DNA of 64,000 bases from Achatina immaculata (lineage: Eukaryota; Mollusca; Gastropoda; Stylommatophora; Achatinidae). Below the pieces are notes generated by a model. That model was not told the DNA's origin. It did not search any database and saw only the letters and a list, made by a program, of their open reading frames with translations. The stretch covers positions 50,920,596 to 50,984,595 of the forward strand of contig CM019693.1 of NCBI GenBank assembly GCA_009760885.1, read 5' to 3'. The first letter of the stretch is position 1, and the number at the start of each line of letters is the position of its first letter. This document shows positions 38,201-50,200 of the stretch, in pieces. Made by a program: the position numbers and the translations under genes.

Positions 38201-41200
38201 CACCAGATACTGAAAACTGTGATGGACCACCAATACTTGAAGATGAAATCATAGATGCCATCAAACACATGAAGAAAGGAAAAGCAACTGGGCCTGATAA
38301 TATAACAATAGAAGAAATAGAGGCACTAGAGGAGACAGGAATAAAAATAATAACCAAGTTACTGAATGACATTTACAACAGTGGTTATATTCCCAGTGAC
38401 CTGATTAAATCCACGTTTATAGCACTACCAAAGAAACCAGGTGCAAAGGAATGTGACGACCACTGGACTATCAGCCTCTCATATCACATAACGAAGCTAC
38501 TTCTGAGAATAATTATGAGAAGAACAAGGAAAAAGATAAAAATGGAAATAGCAGATGAACAGTTTGGATTTGTTGAAGGAAAGGGAACACACACTGCCAT
38601 TTATGCTTTACGAACACTAACAGAAAGAGCTTTAGAAGTACAGAAAGATCTCAGCTTATGCTTCATTGATTACACCAAGGCATTTGACAAGGTGAAACAT
38701 AATGAAATTATTAAAATGCTTGAAGACATCAATATAGACGGCAAAGACCTGAGGATTGTAAAACATCTATACTGGCAGCAAGAAGCAGCAGTTCTAGTTG
38801 AAAATAGAATTGGAAAATATCAACCAATAAAACAAGGGATGTGACAAGGATGTGTACTATCTCCAGACCTTTTTTCTCTGTATAGCAAGAATATTCTAAG
38901 AACGATCTTCACAGAACCAGGCATAACAATTGGAGGATACAATATTAACAACCTTCGGTATGCTGACGACACAGTACTGATAGCTGAGAACCAACAAGAC
39001 CTGCAAAATCTCTTGGATAAAGTGGCCAAAGAAAGTGAACAGAAAGGCTTTACTTTGAACATCAAAAAGACAGAGACTATGGTTATATCTAAGAAACAGA
39101 ATCCACCAGCATGCAGTATTAAATTAAACGGAACTATTCTAAAGCAGGTACAGAAATTCAAATACCTTGGAGCAGTAATAACTTCAGATGGGAAATGCAG
39201 AACAGAAATTGGGAACAGAATAGGCCAAGCAAAGACTGCATTTCAGAGAATGAGAAACATATTATCCAACACATCCTTATCAATAAATGTTAGAAAACGA
39301 GTCCTAAGATGCTATATTGAACCTATCTTGTTATATGGAAGTGAATCATGGACAATAGGCAAGTCTGCACAAAAATCATTGGAAGCAGCAGAAATGTGGT
39401 TTATTAGAAGAATGTTGCAAATCCCCTGGATAGCAAAAATAACTAATGAAGAATATATGAGAAGAGCTGGAGAGACAAAAAAACCTTGTCAAAAAGATAA
39501 GAGAGAGACAATGTACCTTCATAGGACATGCAATGAGAAGAGGGGGCATTGAAAATATTATAACAACAGGAAAAATAGAAGGAAGAAGATCAAGAGGAAG
39601 ACCAAGAGAAATAATACTGGACAGTGACGGTATGGTGTGAGAGGAGATCACCAACTGAGCTGATGGCCTGCATGAAGGATCGGATACTCTGGAGAAGCAT
39701 AATAGCCAACGCCAGTCGGCACGGCACGGCACATGATGATGATGATGAGGAAAAAGATTCTGTTTTCTAAAAGATTAGACTGAGGGAAAAGCTGATTTTT
39801 TTCTAATAGATTAGACTGTGAGGGAAAAGCTGATTTTTTTCTAATAGATTAGACTGTGAGGGAAAAGCTGACTTTTTTCTAATAGATTAGACTGAGGGAA
39901 AAGCTGATTTTTTTCTAATAGATTAGACTTTGAGGGAAAAGTTGATTTTTTCTAATAGATTAGACTATGAGGAAAAGCTGATGTTTTCTAATAGATTAGA
40001 CTATGAGGAAAAGCTGATGTTTTCTAATAGACTGTGAGGAAAAGCTGATGTTTTCTAATAGATTAGACTGTGAGGAAAAGCTGATGTTTTCTAATAGATT
40101 AGACTGTGAGGAAAAGCTGATGTTTTCTAATTGATTAGACTATGAGGAAAAGCTGATGTCTTCTAATAGATTAGACTGTGAGGGAAAAGCTGATGTTTTC
40201 TAATAAATTAGACTGTGAGGGAAAAGCTCATGTTTACTAATAACTTAGACTTGCTTGCACGTGCACATGAGTTTAAATATACACATTTATACCAGGTTCT
40301 TCCTTGAACTCATTATCTACAGTTTGTTTCATGTGAGACTGAAAAAAAAAAAAAATGTTGATATACTGCCTATAATTGTCTTATTTTCAGCAGTTAGTAA
40401 GATAGATATTTATTCAAACAAATATTTTTAATAGAAAAATAACATTGTTTCTTGTGCTGTGACAAGTTCAAGACATTTTTTATAAGCTGTTTGAGCACAC
40501 CAGCAAGAAAGATATTATGTTAGAAGAGACAGCAGTGAAGCCTTCAACTTGTCATGTTTTTTTCACATCTCATCATCACTGTACATTGTCAGATTGGTTT
40601 TGAAGACTATGCTGCTAAGTTTGGTGAGTCTCATGTGGATGGAGACCTTCTGCTTATACTGACAGATGAGGACTTGCAGTCAGGTCTGGCTATGACATCC
40701 AGTATAGTTAGGAAAAGGTCAGTTAGCATGACTGTCTTTAGAGGGCATTTTAAGAGAGACAGGTTTTCTAAGATAGGTATACTATCTATAGAGGGCATTT
40801 TAAGAGAGACTGATATTCTAATATAGGTATACTGTCTGTAGAGGGCATTTTAAGAGAGACAGGTTTTCTAAGATAGGTATACTGTCTATAGAGGGCATTT
40901 TAAGAGAGACAGGTTTTCTAAGATAGGTATACTGTCTATAGAGGGCATTTTAAGAGAGACAGGTTTTCTAAGATAGGTATACTGTCTATAGAGGGTATTT
41001 TAAGAGAGACAGGTTTTCTAAGATAGGTATACTGTCTGTAGAGGGCATTTTAAGAGAGACAGGTTTTCTAAGATAGGTATACTGTCTATAGAGGGCATTT
41101 TAAGAGAGACTGATATTCTAATATAGGTATACTGTCTGTAGAGGGCATTTTAAGAGAGACAGATTTGGCTTTTCTAACATAGCTATACTGTCTGTAGAGG

Positions 41201-44200
41201 ACATTTTAAGAGAGACAGATTTGTCTGTAGGTGACTTTTCTAAGATGGGCGTACTGTCTGTAGAGGGCATTGTTAATGTATACTATCTGTAGAAGGCACT
41301 GCAAGGTATACTGTCTGTAGTTGGCATTTTTAGACTTTGTAGAGGGTATTATAAATTAGTCTGTCTAGAGAGGGCATTGCACAATAGACCAAAACATTGT
41401 AGATGTGACTCTTACACCCCAGAATATCAGCACTTCTTTATCTGCTTGACTTAGAAGTAGTGATGTTCTTAATGGTTACTGGTATGTGAGATTGTGTTAT
41501 CTCTTGTAGTGATTACATTGTGCTCTCTCTCCATACCTTGTAGTCATTTACGAGGGGTGATTGATAAGGTCTTGGCATAAGGTACAACGGATTATTTGTG
41601 GACAACTTTTTTGGGTTATTTCTCAATATAGTCCCCTTGCAAGTTTATGCACTTAGTCCAGCGATCTTGGAGCATACGGATCCCTTATTTGTAAAAGTCA
41701 GCATCTTGTACCAGTAGAATGATGTCATCATCTGAAGCAAATTTGTGACCACTGAGCTCTTTTTTTAGTTTGGTAAACAGGTAATAGTCCGAAGGGGCAA
41801 ATCTGGGGAATAAAGAGGATGTTCAAGAAGCTGGAAGCCGCATTCATGAATGGCAGCCATTGCCACCGCCGACTTGTGAACTGGAGCATTGTCTTGATGA
41901 AAAATGACTTCTCTTGTCAATTTCCCTAGACGCTTTTCTTTCAATGTGACCCGCAGTTGCTTCACAAAATTAGCGTAATAGGCCCTGGTGACCGTTCTGC
42001 CCTTTTGAAGATAGTCTACCAATAGCACACTTTCTGAATCCCAAAAGATGGAAGCCATCACTTTGCCTACAGACAGAACCACCCTTGCTTTCTTTGGAGG
42101 TGGGGTTCCATGATGTTTCCACTGCTTTGACTGTTCTTTGGTTTCTGGTTGAAAATGATGAATCCAAGTCTCATGGAGGGAAAGTGGGGGGGGGAATGAT
42201 TTTTGGATATTAAAAAATTTTGGAACACTGTTGTCAGCATTTATCCCTGAACACTGTTGTCAGCATTTATCCCTGAACACTGTTGTCAGCATTTATCCTT
42301 GAACACTGTTGTCAGCATTTATCCTTGAACACTGTAGTCAGCATTTATCCTTGAATACTGTTGTCAGCATTTATCCTTGAACACTGTTGTCAGCATTTAT
42401 CCTTGAACACTGTTGTCAGCATTTATCCTTGAATACTGTTGTCAGCATTTATCCTTGAACACTGTAGTCAGCATTTATCATTGAACACTGTTGTCAGCAT
42501 TTATCTTTGAACACTGTTGTCAGCATTTATCTTTGAACACTGTTGTCAGCATTTATCCCTGAACACTGTTGTCAACATTTATCCTTGAACACTGTAGTCA
42601 GCATTTATCCTTGAACACTGTTGTCAGCATTTATCCTTGAATACTGTAGTCAGCATTTATCCTTGAACACTGTTGTCAGCATTTATCCTTGAATACTGTA
42701 GTCAGCATTTATCCTTGAACACTGTTGTCAGCATTTATCCTTGAATACTGTTGTCAGCATTTATCCTTGAACACTAGTGAGCATTTATCCCTGAACACTG
42801 TAGTCAGCATTTATCCTTGAATACTGTTGTCAGCATTTATCCTTGAACAGTGTAGTCAGCATTTATCCCTGAACACTGTTGTCAGCATTTATCCTTGAAC
42901 ACTGTTGTCAGCATTTATCCTTGAATACTGTTGTCAGCATTTATCCTTGAACACTGTAGTCAGCATTTATCCCTGAACACTGTTGTCAGCATTTATCCTT
43001 GAACACTGTTGTCAGCATTTATCCTTGAACAGTGTAGTCAGCATTTATCCCTGAACACTGTTGTCAGCATTTATCCTTGAGCACTGTTGTCAGCATTTAT
43101 CCTTGAACGCTGCTGTCAGCATTTATCCTTGAACGCTGTTGTCAGCATTTATCCTTGAATGCTGTTGTCAGCATTTATCCTTGAATGCTGTAGTCAACAT
43201 TTAGTTTTGAACACTGTTGTCAACATTTAGCTTTGAACACTGTTGTCAGCATTTATCCTTGAACATTGTTGTCAACATTTATCCTTGAACACTGTAGAGG
43301 AGAGTCAGCATTTATCCTTGAACACTGTTGTCAGCATTTATCCTTGAATGCTGCTGTCAGCATTTATCCTTGAACGCTGCTGTCAGCATTTATCCTTGAA
43401 CGCTGTTGTCAGCATTTATCCTTGAACGCTGTTGTCAGCATTTATCCTTGAATGCTGTTGTCAGCATTTATCCTTGAACGGTGTTGTCAGCATTTATCCT
43501 TGAATGCTGTAGTCAACATTTATCCTTGAACACTGTTGTCAGCATTTATCCTTGAATACTGTAGTCAGCATTTATCCTTGAACACTGTTGTCAGCATTTA
43601 TCCTTGAATACTGTAGTCAGCATTTATCCTTGAACACTGTTGTCAGCATTTATCCTTGAATACTGTTGTCAGCATTTATCCTTGAACACTAGTGAGCATT
43701 TATCCCTGAACACTGTAGTCAGCATTTATCCTTGAATACTGTTGTCAGCATTTATCCTTGAACAGTGTAGTCAGCATTTATCCCTGAACACTGTTGTCAG
43801 CATTTATCCTTGAACACTGTTGTCAGCATTTATCCTTGAATACTGTTGTCAGCATTTATCCTTGAACACTGTAGTCAGCATTTATCCTGAACACTGTTGT
43901 CAGCATTTATCCTTGAACACTGTTGTCAGCATTTATCCTTGAACAGTGTAGTCAGCATTTATCCTTGAACACTGTTGTCAGCATTTATCCTTGAGCACTG
44001 TTGTCAGCATTTATCCTTGAACGCTGCTGTCAGCATTTATCCTTGAACGCTGTTGTCAGCATTTATCCTTGAATGCTGTTGTCAGCATTTATCCTTGAAT
44101 GCTGTAGTCAACATTTAGTTTTGAACACTGTTGTCAACATTTAGCTTTGAACACTGTTGTCAGCATTTATCCTTGAACATTGTTGTCAACATTTATCCTT

Positions 44201-47200
44201 GAACACTGTAGAGGAGAGTCAGCATTTATCCTTGAACACTGTTGTCAGCATTTATCCTTGAATGCTGCTGTCAGCATTTATCCTTGAACGCTGCTGTCAG
44301 CATTTATCCTTGAACGCTGTTGTCAGCATTTATCCTTGAACGCTGTTGTCAGCATTTATCCTTGAATGCTGTTGTCAGCATTTATCCTTGAACGGTGTTG
44401 TCAGCATTTATCCTTGAATGCTGTAGTCAACATTTAGTTTTGAACACTGTTGTCAACATTTAGCTTTGAACACTGTTGTCAGCATTTATCCTTGAACATT
44501 GTTGTCAACATTTATCCTTGAACACTGTAGAGGAGAGTCAGCATTTATCCTTGAACACTGTTGTCAGCATTTATCCTTGAACACTGTAGTCAACATTTAT
44601 CCTTGAACACTATAGAGGAGAGTCAGCATTTATCCTTGAACACTAGTCAGCATTTATCCTTGAACACTGTAGTCAGCATTTATCCTTGAACACTGTAGAA
44701 GAGAGTCAGCATTTATCCTTGAACACTTGTCAGCATTTATCCTTGACTAAATATATCATGTGAAATTAAATGACAAGTTGTTCAGAATAATTCAGAAGTA
44801 GTTGTTGAATACATTATACCAAATATTCTGGCTGCTTATTTAAGAAGTTAACCTGTTAGATTGTCTTAGGATAATGTAGCATAGTTGTTAGATTGTCTTA
44901 GGATAATGTAGCATAGTTGTTAGATTGTCTTAGGATAATGTAGCATAGTTGTTAGATTGTCTTAGGATAATGTAGCATAGTTTCTCTTACATCTTATCCT
45001 GTCATAGTTTTATTTAAAATATATTTCAACACGTGTGTGGTGGATCTTGCTGAGTTTTGTTTATTTGTTGTATCAGTGACCATGCTGAGACCATAGTTGG
45101 TTATCTTCCAATATTAGGTTTGTCAGAGAGTTGAAGTCATTGAAGATTACTGCAGACTATTCGATTAGTGACCCTACTGGACTAGATGGCTGGTTGATGT
45201 CTCTCAATCCAGAGCTGTCACAGTATACTTACTGGATGCTACGTCAGGGCGTGGACAAGTTTGAGCTCAAGTCTATGTCAGAGGAAGAACTGATTGTAGA
45301 ATGTGGCATACACAACAGCATTCATCGCAGGCAGATTCTCATGCACAGGGATGGTAAGTAACCATCAACACTGGCTGCTATCTCTTCTTCATACACATTT
45401 TCTGTCTATATCTGCAGTCCTGTCTCTTGGATAAATTTCACTGTTTTTTGTAATTCATGTATGGAACCGTAGAGCTTATCTTCTTTAGTGGTTTCACTGG
45501 GCCAGTAATTATTTCTCAGTGTTTCATAGTTAGTGCAGTTCTGGAGGATATGTTCCACAGTTTGGGGCACCTGGGCACATGTACATAGATTAGTAGTACC
45601 AACCTTAAACTTTGTGTACATAAGACTTCGGAGTTGGCTGTGTCCTGTTCGAAGATGGAAAATGGTGACTTGTTCCTTTCTATTTATCATGTGATAGTCA
45701 TTATGTGGTTGTGTTCGTGGCTTCCTATAAGTTTTTATCATGCTTTTCTTCTGATTAAAGGAGATCAATATGTCTGGTTGCTCCATTTCAGTGCCCTCTT
45801 TGGCCAGACGGTCAGCTTTCTCATTGTCTGGTATCCCACAGTGGGATGGAATCCACTGCAAAGTGACTCCGTGTTGTGAGCCAGTTTTTGACAAGGCATC
45901 CTTAAGGTCTGGTAGTCTGTTGCACTGAAGAGCTTCCAGTACTGATCTTGCATCTGTGAGAACTACTATGGGGCGTGTATCAGTTCTGGAGTCTGATAGT
46001 TTTTCAACCGCAGCAATAATTGCCCTAACTTCTGCATCATAGTTGTTACAGTATTTTCCAGTGGATATGGAAATCTTGTCAGTAGTGTTGTTTGGATATT
46101 CAGTATGTGCTCCTACCCCTCAATTCTTTATGGCATTGTGTGCAGATCCATCTGTATACACATGTATCCAGGTGTCACATAGATATTTGTCATCTAGAAC
46201 ACTAAGTGTGGCTGTTGATCTTATCATTCTGCAAACCTTTCACTTCAGTCTGAATAGTTATTTGTGTCAATCTGTTTCTTTCCATGGTGTATGCTCTGGT
46301 ACGGATGATAATGGAGAAACAACAGTTGGAAGGTGAGGAATCGGCTTACGCATACGCCTGATGAATGAAGCCACTTCTTTTAAGCTGTCTTAGTGCCAAG
46401 TTATTGAATCTCTCCTTCAGGGTATGGCCTACAGAGCTGAGGAATTTCTCTTCCAAGTTCATGACTTTTATGTCTCAACATTCCTTTAGTGCTTAACACC
46501 AACTATTTTCTTACTACTGGTGTGGACCTCATGGCACCTGTGATAATCCGTAGTGTCTGATTTTATACCTTGTCTAGATCATGCAGCGTAGAGTTTGAAG
46601 CTGTGCACCAAGCTGTTGAGTCATATTCTAAATGTGGTAGAATACTTTAATGATATACATTCCTGAGAATTCTTTCATTGGCTCCCCATGTGGTTCCACT
46701 CATTTTTCTTAATATGGCTAGCCTTCTTCTGGCTTTTGCTTCTGCATTGCTGATGTGTTGCTTCCAGGTCAGTTTTGAGTCAAAAGTCACTCCCAAGCAA
46801 GTGGGTTGGTTGTTCATCCCAAAGGATGTTTCATTTACAAAGATCTTACTTGCTTTCTGTTTAGATGAGAGAGTGAACAGAGTGGTACTTGATTTCTCAG
46901 TGTTGATATTTACACACCATTTGTTTGTCCATGTTGTCAAGATGTCTGCTGCTCTTTGGAGTCTCTGTATAGCAAATGTCGCATGTTCATCTGTACACCA
47001 CATGACCAGATCATCTGCATACAGTGTCACCTTGATTCATAGGGAAGTTCCTTGACCAGGTCATTATTGAATACCAGGAATAGTGTAGGTGAAAGGACTC
47101 CTTGTGGTACACCGTGTCGCAGCAGCACTTTCTGGCTTTTGTGTCCATCCATTACTACACCTGCTCTTTAGTGTGTAAATAGTAATTTATCCAGTTGCAC

Positions 47201-50200
47201 AGTCTTCCACTCACATTGCAGTTTCTTAGTTTCCACAGCAGACTTTTTTTCATACTTTATCAAAGGCTTTCCTCAGGTCTATCCATGCTGCTAATCATCA
47301 TCATCATCATCAGGTGCTGTGCTGACTGGTATTGACTGTTATGCTTCTCCAGAGTACCCGATCCTTCATGCAGGCCATCAGTTCAGTTGGTGATCTCCTC
47401 TCACACCATCCTGTCAGACTGTCCAGTATAATTTCTCTTGGTCTTCCTCTTGATCTTCTTCCTTCTATTTTTCCTGTTGTTATAATATTTTCAATACCCT
47501 CTCTTCTCATTGCATGTCCTATGAAAGTACACTGTCTCTCTCTTATTTTTTTGACAAGGTTTTTTTGTCTCTCCAGCTCTTCTCACACATTCTTCATTAG
47601 TTATTTTTGCTGTCCATGGGATTCGCAACATTCTTCTAATAAACCACATTTCTGCTGCTTCCAATGATTTTTGTGCAGACTTGCCTATTGTCCATGCTGC
47701 TAGTATGAGGTTTTTTTGTCTTGGTATGCATCCTTAATCCCTTGAGAGAGATAGGTCGCTTGATCTTTTGTACTATAGTACTGCCTAAATCCTGCATGTT
47801 GTGGAGCGAGAAGGTTTTCACTTTCTAGGTACCATTTTAGCCTCAGGTCAATGATGCATTCCATCATTTTGCAAAGGCAGCTAGTGAGACTGCTTAGCTT
47901 GTATCTGGAGACTGTATCACTGTTTTTCCCTGGTTTTAGCAGTGGCACCATACTTGCTTCCTAGATTTGAGGTAACTTACCTGTACTCCAAAACATATTG
48001 AAATATCCAACAGCTTCCCCAGGTTCTTGATCATTTCATTGGACACTCCATCTGGTCCTGGTGATTTCCTTGGTTTCAGTTTACTGACTGCTAGGTCTAA
48101 TTCGCTGCTTGTGATTGGTGCATCCATAACCTCCAGTTTTCTGCCTTGTTCCTCTTCTTTCAGTAGGTCACTGTGCACTGTACACTTTCTCTAGATGGAT
48201 ATCAATGTTGCAGTCTTGTGCAAACATACGAGCAAAGTTGCATAAGTACAGCCACCAGAGGCTGGAAAACAAAGTTTTGGCCAGGCCAGCCTACACACCA
48301 CTGTCTTCATGGCAGTCTGAGCAAGACCAGTCTGCCCTAGCAAGGAAAGGTGCTGAAGCAGGTACCCAGCCAGAAGGTGCATTGCAAAGATCAGGGTACC
48401 ATGCATTATTGCTAATGAAATGTCTCTATCTGCAGTTTTTAAACATGGTGCACGCTCTGTGAAGACTAACCAGGCAGGAGCAGTGCTGGGCCCCCTGCCT
48501 CGAAAGGGTCCAGCCAGTGCTACTGGAGGTCCTCTCAGTTCGTCTTGTGGAGCCATGAGACGTAGAGCTACTGGCCAGAAAATACAACAGCAGAAAACTG
48601 CCAAAAAAGCAAGAACTTTAATGCAGTGGAATGCTGAGAGTGTCAGCAGTGTTAGAGATGGCTATAAGCAAAAAGGTGGAACTAGAGAACATACTCTTTG
48701 CAGACATAATCTCCTATAATCAGAAGAAAAGCATGATAAAAACCTACAGGAAACCACAAACACCACCACATAATGACTATCACATGCTAAATAGAAAGGA
48801 ACAAGTCACCGTATTCTGTCTCTGAACAGGACACAGCCAACTCTGAAGTCTTATGTATACAAAGTTTAAGGTTGGTACTACAACTCTTTGTACATGTGTT
48901 CCAAACTGTGGAACATATCCTCCAAAACTGTACCAACTATGAGACACTGAGATACAATTACTGGCCCAGTGAAACTACCAAAAAAGATAAGCTATACAGT
49001 TCCATACATAAATTACAAAAAAACTGAAATATATCCAAAAGACAGGACTGCAGATATAGACAGAAAATGCATATGAAGAAGATTATCTCATTCTTATAGC
49101 CACTGTTGTAGATACCCATGGACTTGTCACATCCTGGATTCATTGGTTTCACGCCAGATTTTCCTCATCCCCGGCGGCAATCTCCATGTCCCCATCTGTC
49201 CACCAACCTGACATTACATTTTACAAAAATAACAGTTACAATTAGTGTTGATTGCTACAGGTTTCTGGGCTACAGAAGTAGGTCAGAGATTTAAAGCAAT
49301 CAGATCTACAAAGGCTTTGTTGAGATAAGTGTCTTCTAGAGGAGCTGCCTGTTCATGTTTTCTAGTTTATGTGAAGTTGGCCCCGTGTGAACTTAAACAT
49401 ACTCCTTCATTCATGCTATTCCCTTTTCTTTTCTTGCATTGCCTACGCGTGTAAGTGTAAATTAGTGTGCCTCGCCCTGCAGATTATCTCATTTTTCAGG
49501 TGCAGTTTTCCTTACCACTAGTATTTTAAGTACACATTTTTTTATATGGCTTCTGGGAGTGAGTCTTAGGCAGCATGAGAACATAGTTGACCCTGACTGG
49601 ACTAGTCCTGATACCAGTATCTGAAGTCATCTCTGTGTGTGATGTTTTATTGCTATAACACATGTTTCCCATCCCTTATTGATTATTTCATTGTGAATAT
49701 AATGTATGACTTTATCTGTGACAGAGCTGGTAGCCCCAGAAACTCCCAGCCTTCCACATCATCATCATCTGGCAGGGCTACCATCAGCAGATCCCAGTGT
49801 CAGCATCAACTTAACCAATCTTCGTTCTATTGATGTATTCATCTGCTACAGAAGATCCAGTGGCTCACAGCTAGCAAGGTAACATAGTACATAGATCAAG
49901 TGGCTTACAGTTAGCAAGGTAACATAGTACATAGATCAAATGGCTCACATTTAGCAAGATAACATACAATAGTACATAGATGAAGTGGCTTACAGTTAGC
50001 AAGGTAACACAGTACATAGATCAAGTGGCTTACAGTTAGCAAAGTAACATATAACAGTACATAGATGAAATGGCTTACAGTTAGCAAAGTAACATATAAC
50101 AGTACATAAATCAAGTGGCTCACATTCTACAAGATAACATACAACAGTACATAGATCAAGTGGCTTACAGTTAGCAAGGTAACATTGTACATAGATCAAG

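Larger units (their letters stand above)
45384..48200 (-). mobile_element. RNase H-bearing LINE (I/Jockey-like), RT to 3' end
   Basis: On the minus strand, 5' to 3': [20 protein letters not shown] (about 48100), a [20 protein letters not shown] segment (about 47880), [19 protein letters not shown] (about 47010), [15 protein letters not shown], then an RNase H domain ([48 protein letters not shown]) and a C-terminal [11 protein letters not shown] and [15 protein letters not shown] zinc-like block. Several frames are broken. A family B fragment is nested at 47294-47690. Confidence 0.87.

Noticed and set aside
42210..44745. 26-bp repeats as possible CRISPR or regulatory array
   Set aside because: No variable spacers; units are contiguous and show higher-order minisatellite structure.
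48420..48719. Open frame ([14 protein letters not shown]...) as a SARM1 or host exon
   Set aside because: It runs into MQWNAES and then LINE endonuclease sequence, and the SAM2 exon splices in phase to 49725 instead.
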